Assembly: GCA_959607825.1 (NCBI GenBank)
Contig: CAUHNW010000001.1
Span: 1-64,000, forward strand
Source of the DNA: HGM13006 sp900757695
Lineage (GTDB): Bacteria > Bacillota > Clostridia > Oscillospirales > Oscillospiraceae
DNA: 64,000 nt
Direction of reading: 5' to 3'
Shown: piece after piece, positions 33,562 to 41,988 of the stretch
Numbering within the stretch: position 1 is the stretch's first letter
Layout of the letters: every line of letters starts with the position of its first letter
Notes under the pieces: generated by a model
What the model was told of the DNA's origin: nothing
What the model saw: the letters and a program-made list of their open reading frames with translations, nothing else
The model's database searches: none
Position numbers and translations under genes: made by a program

Positions 33562-35352
33562 TTGAACCGATTCAAAACCTGCGCCGCCATCTGGCGGTAT
33601 ACCAAAGGTCAGCGTGTAAAATTCATGCTGGCATTCCTGCTGCTGATTCTCGAACTGCTGCTGAGCTTTGTAACGCCGCTGGTACTGTCCGTCACCATCG
33701 ACTCCGTGATCGGCAGTGCGCCCCTCAGCGCCCCATGGTATTTTACATGGCTGCTGTCTCTCTGCGGCGGCCTTAGCTTCATCCGCAGTCACATGATCAT
33801 TATGAGCATCCTCATCGTTGTAATGGCCCTGCTGTCCGGCCTGCTGTCGTTTCTCCGGCCCTGCCTCACAGCCTCTGCGGCCTTTCATACAGCGAAAACG
33901 CTGCGGGATCGTTTTTACCAGCACGTTCAGAATCTCCCTTACCGTTATCTCAGCGAAACCCAGACCGGTGATCTGGTGCAGCGTGCCACCAGCGACATCG
34001 ACACCACCCAGCGTTTTCTCTCCAACGTTATGCTGGAGCTTCTTCGGACCGTTTTCCTGCTGGCAGTTGGCTTTGTGCTCATGGCCTCTCTGAACCTGCC
34101 CCTGACGCTGATCTCCTTTGCCATGGTACCGGTGATCATCGCAGATTCCCTGATCTTCGTAAAAAAGATCGACCGTCTGGCCGAATCCTTTGAGCATCAG
34201 GAAAGTCAGGTCTATACCGTCATTCAGGAAAACCTCACCGGCGCACGGGTGGTCCGTGCCTTTGGCCGGGAGCGCTTTGAGCTGGATAAAATGCAGGTGG
34301 AAAACGAAAAGCTCCGCAGCAGTTTGTTTGCTCTGAACGGAATGCTGGCCCGGCTCTGGTGCAGTCTCGATATTCTCACCGGCATTCAGATTGCTGCCGT
34401 CACCATCTTCGGTATTATTTTTACCGTAAATGGACGGATCACGCTGGGCCAGTACACCGCATTTCTCTCCTATGTCACTATTTTCCTGATGCCGGTACAG
34501 GATTTCGGACGTGTCCTTGGTTCCTTCAGCCGTGCGCTGATCGCCGCAGGCCGGGTAGAAGAAATTCTGGAAGTCCCAGAGGAAGATCCCACCACCCACG
34601 GCCTGACGCCGCCCATGTCCGGTGACATCTGCTTCCGGGATGTCAGCTTCTCCTTTGGTGATGCCCCGGTGCTTCAGCATCTGAACCTCACCATCCACGG
34701 CGGCGAAACCGTCGCCATACTGGGCGGCACCGGCAGTGGAAAGTCCACCATAATCCAGCTGTTGGAGCGGCTCTATGAACCGGATTCCGGCTTCATCTCC
34801 ATTGGCGGCATCAACATTCAGGAAATTGGGAAGCACTATCTCCGGGATCACATCGGCATGGTCATGCAGGAGCCCTATCTCTATTCCAAAACCATCGGGG
34901 CAAACATCGGCATCAAAGATGCCGCTCCGAACGCCGACCAGATCACTGCCGCCGCCAAAATTGCCTGCATCCACGAGGATATCATGCACTTCTCAGCGGG
35001 CTATGATACCGTCATCGGAGAACGCGGCGTTACCCTGTCCGGCGGGCAAAAACAGCGCGTGGCCATCGCCCGTGCCATTTTAGAGGACAGTGACATTCTG
35101 ATCTTCGATGACGCCCTGTCCGCTGTAGACACCCACACAGACCAGAGCATCCGTGCTGCGCTGAAGCAGCGGCGCAGCGGTGTTACCACGATCATCATTT
35201 CTCACAGAATTTCTACGCTGATGGAAGCCGACCGAATCTTTGTACTCTCCCAAGGCTCCGTAGCGGAATCCGGCACCCATCAGCAGCTGATCCAGAAGGA
35301 AGACGGCCTCTATCGCAGGGTCTATGACATTCAGACCCGAAAGGACGCCTGA
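33562..35352 (+). CDS. Heterodimeric ABC multidrug exporter, degenerate-site subunit (BmrC-like)
   Basis: A 596-residue half-transporter: six transmembrane helices to about residue 310, then the nucleotide-binding domain. Walker A is G-G-T-G-S-G-K-S-T, the signature L-S-G-G-Q-K-Q-R, and Walker B L-I-F-D-D-A-L-S-A-V-D with Asp instead of the catalytic Glu. With the partner's variant signature this is the asymmetric ATPase pattern of TM287/288, LmrCD and BmrCD exporters. It starts with TTG33562; GGAAGG lies about 10 bp upstream. The B. subtilis homologues export drugs and are induced by translation inhibitors. Confidence 0.92.
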   Translation: MNRFKTCAAIWRYTKGQRVKFMLAFLLLILELLLSFVTPLVLSVTIDSVIGSAPLSAPWYFTWLLSLCGGLSFIRSHMIIMSILIVVMALLSGLLSFLRPCLTASAAFHTAKTLRDRFYQHVQNLPYRYLSETQTGDLVQRATSDIDTTQRFLSNVMLELLRTVFLLAVGFVLMASLNLPLTLISFAMVPVIIADSLIFVKKIDRLAESFEHQESQVYTVIQENLTGARVVRAFGRERFELDKMQVENEKLRSSLFALNGMLARLWCSLDILTGIQIAAVTIFGIIFTVNGRITLGQYTAFLSYVTIFLMPVQDFGRVLGSFSRALIAAGRVEEILEVPEEDPTTHGLTPPMSGDICFRDVSFSFGDAPVLQHLNLTIHGGETVAILGGTGSGKSTIIQLLERLYEPDSGFISIGGINIQEIGKHYLRDHIGMVMQEPYLYSKTIGANIGIKDAAPNADQITAAAKIACIHEDIMHFSAGYDTVIGERGVTLSGGQKQRVAIARAILEDSDILIFDDALSAVDTHTDQSIRAALKQRRSGVTTIIISHRISTLMEADRIFVLSQGSVAESGTHQQLIQKEDGLYRRVYDIQTRKDA

Positions 35353-35388
35353 TCCCCCTGCCACACTTCATCGAAAGGAGTGAATCCA

Positions 35389-37209
35389 ATGAACGAACAG
35401 AATTATGCCGCCCAGAAGGTCAAGCTTTCCACATGGAAAACGATTCTGGGGTGTACCGGCAATCACATGAAGTTTTTTGCGCTGATTCTTGGCTCCGGCA
35501 TGGCGCTGGGGCTGATGCAGCTGTTTGCATCCTTTCTGAACATGTACCTCATCGACCATTTTCTGCAAACCCGCAATCTGAAAGGCTTTCCTCCCATTGC
35601 GGTACTGGTGGTGCTGGTACAGCTCAGCTATGCCTTTCTGGCCTATGGCTTCTGCTATGGAGCAGGCAGGCTTGAGGGACATCTTTCCGCCGACCTTCGG
35701 CTGTACGCCTTTGAAAAGCTGCAAACCATGAGCTTTTCCTATTTTGACAAGATGTCCGTGGGCTATCTGCTTTCAAGGCTCACCAGCGATATCTCACGAA
35801 CCGTAGAGACCATCTCATGGAACTGTATTGACGTAGGCTTTGGGCTTATGTCCATTCTCGCCTCGCTGATCGGTATGTTTGCGGTAAACCCAAAGCTGGC
35901 TTTGATCATCATTGCCATTGTTCCGCCGCTGGCGCTGGTGTCTGTCTTCTTTCAAAAGCGCATTCTGAAGCATCACCGGGAAACAAGGCGGCTCAACAGT
36001 ATGATGACCTCCGGCTTCAACGAAGGCATCACCGGTGCCGTTACCACAAAAACTCTGGTACGGGAGGAACTGAATCTTCAGGAATTTACCGATACCACCG
36101 GGAAGCTTCAAGCTGCGAATTTCCGCGCTGCAAGCGTCTCGGCCCTCTACCTCCCCATTGCGTCCCTGATTATCTCCTTTGCTACCGCAGGGGTTCTGTA
36201 CGCCGGCGGCAGCGATGTGCGGGCCGGGGTGCTCACCATCGGTACACTGAACTTCTTTATGAATATCGGCAATATGCTCTTCCAGCCCATTCGGAACTTT
36301 GCAGCCGTCTTTGCGGACCTGCAATCCTGTCAGGCCGCCGCAGAGCGCGTTGCCGATGTACTCACTGCTCAGCCGGACATTCAGGACACCCCGGAGGTGA
36401 TCCAAAAATACGGCACCCTGCTGGATCCCAGACGTCAAAATTGGGAGCCCATTGCCGGGGCCGTGGATTTTGATCACGTCACCTTCCGATATGCCCAGGA
36501 AACCGTTCTGGAAGACTTTTCCCTCCATGTGAACCCGGGAGAGACCATTGCGTTGGTGGGAGAAACCGGAAGCGGTAAATCCACCATCGTCAATTTGCTC
36601 TGCCGCTTTTACGAGCCCCAGCAGGGCCGTATCCTGATTGACGGCAAGGATGTCCGCCAGCGCAGTCAGCTCTGGCTGCAATCCAGCCTTGGCTATGTAC
36701 TGCAGGCTCCACACCTGTTTTCCGGGACGATCCGTGACAATATTCGCTATGGACAGCTGGATGCGTCCGAATCTGAGATCCGTCATGCGGCAGCCATGGT
36801 TGGAGCCGATGCCTTTATTCAGAAGCTGGATCAGGGCTATGATACCGAGGTAGGAGAAGGCGGCAGCCTGCTCTCCACGGGGCAAAAACAGCTGATCTCC
36901 TTTGCCCGGGCCATACTGGCTGATCCACGAATCTTTGTGCTGGACGAAGCCACTTCCTCCATTGATACAGAATCCGAGATGCAGATCCAATCTGCCATTG
37001 AGACGCTGCTCTCCTCCCGTACCAGCTTTGTGGTAGCACATCGACTCAGCACCATCCGAAATGCGGACCGCATTCTGGTGATCCACAAGGGCAAAATTCT
37101 GGAGCAGGGCACCCATACGCAGCTGATGGCCCAACGTGGCCGCTACTATCAGCTGTATCTGGGAACCAATCTACAGGAAAACATCGAAGAGTCCATACAG
37201 GCCATATAA
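35389..37209 (+). CDS. Heterodimeric ABC multidrug exporter, consensus-Walker B subunit (BmrD-like)
   Basis: A 606-residue half-transporter with six transmembrane helices and a C-terminal nucleotide-binding domain. Walker A is G-E-T-G-S-G-K-S-T, Walker B I-F-V-L-D-E-A-T-S-S-I-D with the catalytic Glu, and the signature is the variant L-S-T-G-Q-K-Q-L. The good Walker B pairs with the good signature of the upstream subunit, giving one competent ATP site. I chose ATG35389 (AAAGGAG 8 bp upstream) rather than GTG35380. It starts 36 bp after the first subunit. Confidence 0.92.
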   Translation: MNEQNYAAQKVKLSTWKTILGCTGNHMKFFALILGSGMALGLMQLFASFLNMYLIDHFLQTRNLKGFPPIAVLVVLVQLSYAFLAYGFCYGAGRLEGHLSADLRLYAFEKLQTMSFSYFDKMSVGYLLSRLTSDISRTVETISWNCIDVGFGLMSILASLIGMFAVNPKLALIIIAIVPPLALVSVFFQKRILKHHRETRRLNSMMTSGFNEGITGAVTTKTLVREELNLQEFTDTTGKLQAANFRAASVSALYLPIASLIISFATAGVLYAGGSDVRAGVLTIGTLNFFMNIGNMLFQPIRNFAAVFADLQSCQAAAERVADVLTAQPDIQDTPEVIQKYGTLLDPRRQNWEPIAGAVDFDHVTFRYAQETVLEDFSLHVNPGETIALVGETGSGKSTIVNLLCRFYEPQQGRILIDGKDVRQRSQLWLQSSLGYVLQAPHLFSGTIRDNIRYGQLDASESEIRHAAAMVGADAFIQKLDQGYDTEVGEGGSLLSTGQKQLISFARAILADPRIFVLDEATSSIDTESEMQIQSAIETLLSSRTSFVVAHRLSTIRNADRILVIHKGKILEQGTHTQLMAQRGRYYQLYLGTNLQENIEESIQAI

Positions 37210-37214
37210 AAAAT

Positions 37215-37246
37215 TCCGCTGCCCCACACAGGAGCAGCGGATTTTT
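37215..37246. terminator. Terminator between the exporter and the flavoenzyme gene
   Basis: TCCGCTGC and GCAGCGGA form a perfect 8-bp stem, with TTTTT on the plus side and an A-run on the other. It can serve both converging genes. Confidence 0.85.
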
Positions 37247-37253
37247 ATTAAAT

Positions 37254-39242
37254 TTAGATGCGAGTCGCAGCATCGAATGCCATTCTGGTGGCAGTACGCA
37301 CATTCTTTGCAATGACGCAGTCACCGATGGGCATAAAGTCGGGAGCAGTCATGCGGAAGCTCTCAGCCAGATCCTGACGGGGACGCATGCCGGAGGACAT
37401 AACCACAACGTCGCAGGGAACGAACTGCTCGTTGCCGTCCTTATCCACGAAGCTGACACCCTCGGTGGTGATGCCGGTGCAGCGAGCGCCGGTATAGATG
37501 TCCACGCACTTCTCCATCTTACCCAGCATTACGCCGCGGGTCAGGTGGAAGGTCTCGGGGCACAGCTCAGGCAGCATCTCAATGATGGATACCTTCTTGC
37601 CCTTTTCGGCCAGCGCCAGAGCGGTCTCACAGCCGACCTCGCCGCCGCCGATGAGAACCACACGCTCACCGATCTCATCGATGTGCTTGTAGCACTCCTC
37701 TGCGATCATGACGTTGGAGCCATCGGTGCCGGGGATGGGGGGAACAAAGGCGTTTGCGCCCACAGCAGCCAGAACCCAGTCTGCCTTCTGTGCTTCGATC
37801 AGCTCGGGGGTCGCCTCGGTGTTCAGCAGGACCTTGATACCCAGCTTCTTCACCAGATTGATCTGATAGTTCATGAACTTAGCCAGATCATACTTAAAGG
37901 AAACCTGCTCAGAGAATACAAGCTTGCCGCCCAGACGGTCCGCCTTCTCGTAGACGGTAACATCATGGCCGCGCTTTGCAGCAATGATGGCAGCCTCCAT
38001 GCCAGAGGGGCCGCCGCCGATGATAATGACCTTCTTGGGCGTAGTGGTCTCGGGGATCAGGTCCTTCAGCTGGTTCTCACGGCCCACAGTGGGGTTGACG
38101 GAACATGCAAAGGCCTTTGTGGAGGGCTTGGAATACTCCAGGCAGTGGAAGCACTTGATGCAGGGGATGATCTCGTCCTCCTGACCATGACGTGCCTTTT
38201 CGGGCATTTCCGGATCAGCGATGGTACCACGTGCCATGGCAACAAAGTCAGCGCCGCCAGTGGCCAGAGTCTCTTCAATGAACTTGGGATCCTGGAAAGC
38301 GCCCAGGGTCAGCACAGGCTGAGGAACACCCAGCTCCTTGATCTTCCGGGCAAAGCGGGCATTCTGGCCGGGCTTATGGAAGATCGTGGGATGCATAATG
38401 GCCTCGGTGCCGGGAATGGACATATTGCCTGCGGAAATGTGGGCAATGTCAATACGATCCCCTGCCATACGCAGGAACTCGGCAATATCCTCGGGCTTCA
38501 GCTGCTTGTCAGCATTGGGATAGCCAACCTCGTCAGCCAGCTCACATCCGGAGATACGGTACTCAATGAGGATCTTGTGGCCAACTCTCTTGCGGATGGC
38601 ATCCAGAATCATCATGGGGAACCGGCAGCGGTTCTCAAAGGAGCCGCCGAACTCATCGGTACGATGGTTGAACAGAGGGCTCATGAACCGGTTGATGACC
38701 AGACCATGGCCGCCGTGGATCAGAATAGAGTCGAAGCCCACAGCAACAGCCTGCTCGGCAACATTGGCATAATCCTCGGCAATGGCCTCCATGGCCTCAC
38801 GGGTCAGCATGGGACGCTCGGAGCCGTCGGGGCCGGGAGTACCATCTACAGAGTAGAAGAAGTGCTCACCCTCACCCTTCTTGCCGCCGGTCCAGCCGGA
38901 ATAGAAGAAGGCCAGAAGCTCAATGGAAGCCTTGGCGCCATAGTAGTGGATCTGATCCACGCACTTCTGCCAATAACGGTGATAAGTCGTCTGACGCAGG
39001 TCAAGGTTATGCCAGCCGGGACGGAAGGGTGCCATGGAATTCATATCATGGCCGGCAATGGTCACGGAAGCGGTGCCGCCGCGTGCCTTTTCCACATAAT
39101 ATGCACGATAGGCATCGGTGGGATAGGGCTCATCGGTCTGAAGCAGATGCGGCGTAGCAGGCGCCTGAAAAATGCGGTTTTTATACACCACATTGCCAAC
39201 TCTCATGGGAGAGAACAACGTGGGGTACTCAGGATGTGTCAT
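37254..39242 (-). CDS. FMN/FAD/4Fe-4S enoate-reductase-like flavoenzyme (BaiCD/2-enoate reductase family)
   Basis: A 662-residue three-part enzyme. Residues 1-350 are an old-yellow-enzyme TIM barrel binding FMN (L-F-S-P-M-R-V-G near the start; H176 and H179 in H-G-G-H-G sit at the substrate position; N-H-R-T-D-E-F-G-G-S-F-E-N-R follows). Cysteines 361, 364, 367 and 380 (CX2CX2CX12C) bind a 4Fe-4S cluster. Two Rossmann motifs, near 405 (I-I-I-G-G-G-P-S-G-M-E-A) and 540, bind FAD and NAD(P)H. Relatives reduce activated C=C bonds in bile acid, fatty acid or aromatic-acid metabolism. It has its own promoter; the SnoaL/crotonase cluster lies upstream on the same strand. Confidence 0.9.
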   Translation of the reverse strand: MTHPEYPTLFSPMRVGNVVYKNRIFQAPATPHLLQTDEPYPTDAYRAYYVEKARGGTASVTIAGHDMNSMAPFRPGWHNLDLRQTTYHRYWQKCVDQIHYYGAKASIELLAFFYSGWTGGKKGEGEHFFYSVDGTPGPDGSERPMLTREAMEAIAEDYANVAEQAVAVGFDSILIHGGHGLVINRFMSPLFNHRTDEFGGSFENRCRFPMMILDAIRKRVGHKILIEYRISGCELADEVGYPNADKQLKPEDIAEFLRMAGDRIDIAHISAGNMSIPGTEAIMHPTIFHKPGQNARFARKIKELGVPQPVLTLGAFQDPKFIEETLATGGADFVAMARGTIADPEMPEKARHGQEDEIIPCIKCFHCLEYSKPSTKAFACSVNPTVGRENQLKDLIPETTTPKKVIIIGGGPSGMEAAIIAAKRGHDVTVYEKADRLGGKLVFSEQVSFKYDLAKFMNYQINLVKKLGIKVLLNTEATPELIEAQKADWVLAAVGANAFVPPIPGTDGSNVMIAEECYKHIDEIGERVVLIGGGEVGCETALALAEKGKKVSIIEMLPELCPETFHLTRGVMLGKMEKCVDIYTGARCTGITTEGVSFVDKDGNEQFVPCDVVVMSSGMRPRQDLAESFRMTAPDFMPIGDCVIAKNVRTATRMAFDAATRI

Positions 39243-39278
39243 GGTAGTATCCTCCTTGGCGTTATAATAAACGTTTCT

Positions 39279-39307
39279 ATTTTACTCGATTTTGCTTTCA
39301 AATGCAA
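39279..39307 (-). promoter_or_regulatory. Sigma-A promoter of the flavoenzyme gene
   Basis: On the minus strand TTGCAT (39307-39302), 17 bp, TAAAAT (39284-39279). AAGGAGG precedes the start codon. Confidence 0.72.
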
Positions 39308-39398
39308 CTATTTTAGCGGGTCATTTTTGTATATCCTGTAACAAAATCTGCCTTCCACGAAAAACATGGATCATTACGGCAGCATAGATCACCCGTTT

Positions 39399-39767
39399 TT
39401 ACCCACCAAATGTATACCCGGCCCGGATCAATGCCTCCTGTGCCGCAGCCATTTGCGTTTCCTTCAAAAAAATATAGTCGGTGTTATAGGTGGATATCAC
39501 AAAGATCCCCACCTGTGCCTCCGCAAGTACCCGGGAAATTCGGGCTAAAACGCCGATCATGGAAAAGTCCAGCGGCCCCTCATCTACAAAAAAGCCACGC
39601 CAGCCGTCTTCCCGGCGCAGGGTATCCGCCGGAACCTGCTCCGTGGGGCAGACCAGAGAATACTCGTCCTCCGTTTTTCCGGTAAAGCACCACTCCCCTG
39701 TGACTGCCGGTGCATTCTTTGGGAGTTGGCAAACAGTAAAGGGCTGCGCTAAAAATTTCAGACGCAT
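39399..39767 (-). CDS. ACT domain protein
   Basis: A 122-residue protein. The C-terminal half has an ACT-type pattern: D-F-S-M-I-G-V-L-A-R-I-S-R-V-L-A-E-A-Q-V-G-I-F-V-I-S-T-Y, then D-Y-I-F-L-K-E. The arrangement resembles ACT/CASTOR-like proteins, which usually bind an amino acid or other small ligand. GGAGG lies 7 bp before ATG39767. It sits between the crotonase-like gene, whose terminator is at 39789-39818, and the flavoenzyme. It may sense a small-molecule effector, but there is no direct evidence. Confidence 0.82.
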   Translation of the reverse strand: MRLKFLAQPFTVCQLPKNAPAVTGEWCFTGKTEDEYSLVCPTEQVPADTLRREDGWRGFFVDEGPLDFSMIGVLARISRVLAEAQVGIFVISTYNTDYIFLKETQMAAAQEALIRAGYTFGG

Positions 39768-39788
39768 AATCATACCTCCATAGGAAGA

Positions 39789-39818
39789 AAAGCCCCAATG
39801 CCGGAGCATTGGGGCTTT
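39789..39818 (-). terminator. Intrinsic terminator of the crotonase-like gene
   Basis: A 13-bp perfect stem, AAAGCCCCAATGC / GCATTGGGGCTTT, with a 4-nt loop. On the minus strand TTCTTCC follows; read-through into the ACT gene is possible. Confidence 0.8.
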
Positions 39819-39831
39819 ACAGCAAACAAAA

Positions 39832-40848
39832 TTAGAATGCGTTGTACCAGTCGGGCTCGTTGGAGTGCTCGAAAACATAGGGGTTCTCGATCTCGCCGTT
39901 CTCGACCTTCTTGAACCACTCGCCAGCGTTCTTCGCCATGTTGGCCCAAGACTCGAGGGTCTGAGGAGCCTCCATGTCCTTGGTAGCGTAACGATAGTCG
40001 TTAACGCGGGAGATGTACTTCTCGTCCTGCTGAGCGGAGTTCTCGTCGCCCAGGGTGCCCTCTGCGATACGCAGCAGGGAGCCGTACTGCTCGGAAACAG
40101 TGTGCAGCTTCAGATCCTCAACGAAGAGCTTCTTCAGAGGACGCTTTGCCAGGTTAGCCATGATGCAGCGGTTCTCGTAGGGCATACGCTTCCACATACG
40201 AGCAATCTCCCATGCACGCTCAACAGCCTTACCCTTTTCAACTACCTCGGAGACCATGCCCCAATCCAGCATCTGCTGAGCAGTGAACTGACGGGTGGTC
40301 ATCATGTAGTAGTTGCCGCGCTTGGTGCCCAGGAAATGCTGAGCCATCAGGCCCATGCCGTCGCCGGGAACCAGACCGCCCTGAGCATGGGGAACCTCGA
40401 TCTTGGTGTCCTCAGTTACGATGGTAACGTCGCACAGGAAAGCGGAATCCCAGTGGAAGCCGGGGCCGGGCATAGCACCGATGGTGGGAACGTCGATATC
40501 GAACACCATGTTCTTGATCAGGTTGGTGTCGTCGAAGTACTGATGCTGGAAACGCTGAGTGGGCAGCTCGGAGTAGGTCTCCCAGCCGTTAGCGTCGGAC
40601 TCGATCATCCAGTTGTCGCCGATGTGGGTGAAGATGATGATCTCGTTCTTCCAGTCCATGGACAGGATACGGGTCAGCTGGCTGATTGCACGATGGGACA
40701 TGCCGGAATGATGCATGGGGCCGTCATTGGTCTTCCAGGTGATCTGAAGAATGCCGTCCTCGCGCTTCATCTCTGCGAAATCCTTGAACCATTCTTTGTA
40801 CTCTTCAAACTCGGGGAGCTTGACGTAAGGAGCCAAAGGCTGTGCCAT
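39832..40848 (-). CDS. Crotonase-fold hydrolase, 6-oxocamphor-hydrolase-like
   Basis: A 338-residue crotonase-superfamily protein. Its core resembles 6-oxocamphor hydrolase, a CoA-independent beta-diketone hydrolase: G-L-V-P-G-D-G followed by L-G-T-K-R-G-N-Y-Y and D-W-G-M-V-S-E-V-V. H132, H154, D163 and E253 occur at the spacings I recall for the catalytic His122, His145, Asp154 and Glu244 of that enzyme (23, 9 and 90 there; 22, 9 and 90 here). So C-C bond hydrolysis is more likely than enoyl-CoA hydration. About 70 extra C-terminal residues have no match I recognise. AGGAGG precedes ATG40848; the codons suggest strong expression. Substrate unknown. Confidence 0.78.
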   Translation of the reverse strand: MAQPLAPYVKLPEFEEYKEWFKDFAEMKREDGILQITWKTNDGPMHHSGMSHRAISQLTRILSMDWKNEIIIFTHIGDNWMIESDANGWETYSELPTQRFQHQYFDDTNLIKNMVFDIDVPTIGAMPGPGFHWDSAFLCDVTIVTEDTKIEVPHAQGGLVPGDGMGLMAQHFLGTKRGNYYMMTTRQFTAQQMLDWGMVSEVVEKGKAVERAWEIARMWKRMPYENRCIMANLAKRPLKKLFVEDLKLHTVSEQYGSLLRIAEGTLGDENSAQQDEKYISRVNDYRYATKDMEAPQTLESWANMAKNAGEWFKKVENGEIENPYVFEHSNEPDWYNAF

Positions 40849-41088
40849 AGTAAATTCCTCCTAAAATAAATGAAAAAATATTTAATAAACCTCTTTTGAG
40901 GATTTATCCAAATCAACATGGAGAATCGGCAAATTTCGCTGATCCACTCCATAAAAAGCTCCATCGGGAGCCAATATCATTATAACGGAACCGCTCACAA
41001 ATTGCTTGTTTATTTCCGCAATTTACAGACATCGATTTGTTTAATTTGACAAGCCAAACATCCAAATCTTCGCCTGCTCAACGCTTTA

Positions 41089-41117
41089 ATAATAGCAACA
41101 TTCCTGTAAAATGTCAA
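41089..41117 (-). promoter_or_regulatory. Strong sigma-A promoter of the crotonase-like gene
   Basis: On the minus strand TTGACA (41117-41112), 17 bp, TATTAT (41094-41089) with TGC before the -10. The start codon is about 235 nt downstream, so a long 5' leader (about 40849-41082) is predicted; it is AT-rich and has no ORF. A second -10-like TATAAT lies at 40984-40979 but lacks a good -35. Confidence 0.8.
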
Positions 41118-41157
41118 GAGCTTCGTACTGTTCCAAAGTTGCCTTTCGGCGTGAAAT

Positions 41158-41181
41158 GAGCCGCCGCAGAAGCGGCGGCTC
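41158..41181 (-). terminator. Hairpin after the SnoaL operon
   Basis: GAGCCGCCGC and GCGGCGGCTC form a perfect 10-bp stem with a 4-nt loop, 10 bp after the stop at 41191. Only ATTTC follows on the minus strand, so termination may be partial. Confidence 0.6.
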
Positions 41182-41190
41182 AGAAGATCA

Positions 41191-41988
41191 TTACTTTTTC
41201 TTCGTATAAGTATTATCGTTGTCCAGCGTTGCGTAGGGCTCAGGCCACGGCACCGTATTCTGCACAGTCTGCGTAACGCTCCAGTTGCTGTGCAGCGGGC
41301 CGGGATCCTCGCAGTCCGGCATGGTTCTGAGTCCGCCGGGGCCACCAGGACCACCAGGGCCACCAGGGCCGCCGGGGCCACCAGGGCCGCCGGGGCCACC
41401 AGGACCACCAGGGCCGCCCTTGGTTTTCAGATAATTTTCCATACCGGGGTTTCCTGCATCGCAGCCAATGCCCATGTCCGGGCAAACCTGCTCATGGAGG
41501 AACAGCCAGCAGCCGTCTTCAAAGATAAAGTCAGCGCCATAGCGCTCCCACAGGCCGCTGCATCTGCGCTTTCCATTGTCGCTCACAGCACTGGAGATCA
41601 GGCCCGGGGTCAGGAAGAAGGCGCGCGCAGTCTTTCCATCATCGGCGACCTCGATGATATCGGTTGCGAGGGAATGGAGGGACAGCTCCATCAAGGGGCG
41701 GATATCAAAGCCGCCGATCTCCGGCATGGCCTCATAGGCCCCCTGAAAGCGCTGTGTTGCCTTGACATCATACAGGGTGACAGAGCCGTTCCACACGGAC
41801 TTGAAGCCACGCATACGGCCAAAGGCATGGGCCCAGCTGACATCCTCGTCCTGCGACCAGATCTGGCTCCATTCCTCTGTGGCATTGGCACGGGCATGGA
41901 GATAGGTATGGGTTGCGTGAACAAACTCAGCCTCCTGCGTTGCGGCGCAGTTCCAAATTCTCTGGCTGAGGCTCAGATTTCTGTTCAT
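41191..41988 (-). CDS. SnoaL/NTF2-like protein 3 with Gly-Gly-Pro repeats
   Basis: A 265-residue protein, third of three paralogues. Residues 15-180 form the SnoaL/NTF2-like part, ending in Y-G-A-D-F-I-F-E-D-G-C-W, which matches the C-A-D-F-V-(K/R)-E-D-G segment of the other two. Then nine Gly-Gly-Pro units follow, and a tail with W-P-E-P-Y-A-T-L shared by all three. SnoaL-fold proteins include polyketide cyclases, ketosteroid isomerase and bile acid 7-alpha-dehydratase. It overlaps the stop of paralogue 2 (ATGA), so the three are one operon. Substrate unknown. Confidence 0.82.
   Translation of the reverse strand: MNRNLSLSQRIWNCAATQEAEFVHATHTYLHARANATEEWSQIWSQDEDVSWAHAFGRMRGFKSVWNGSVTLYDVKATQRFQGAYEAMPEIGGFDIRPLMELSLHSLATDIIEVADDGKTARAFFLTPGLISSAVSDNGKRRCSGLWERYGADFIFEDGCWLFLHEQVCPDMGIGCDAGNPGMENYLKTKGGPGGPGGPGGPGGPGGPGGPGGPGGPGGLRTMPDCEDPGPLHSNWSVTQTVQNTVPWPEPYATLDNDNTYTKKK
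41338..41418 (-). repeat. Nine tandem 9-bp units coding Gly-Gly-Pro
   Basis: Nine units of pattern GGN-GGN-CCN in tandem within the third SnoaL-like gene. Both codon positions vary in the third base, so the array is not one pure copy and may be somewhat stable. Length change in steps of 9 bp would keep the frame. Confidence 0.92.

Noticed and set aside
37545..39341. Long plus-strand open frame opposite the flavoenzyme gene
   Set aside because: Antisense shadow; the minus strand gives a complete, motif-rich enzyme with a promoter and ribosome binding site.
39832..40848. Enoyl-CoA hydratase
   Set aside because: The residues seen match the beta-diketone hydrolase pattern better, and no CoA-linked genes are nearby.
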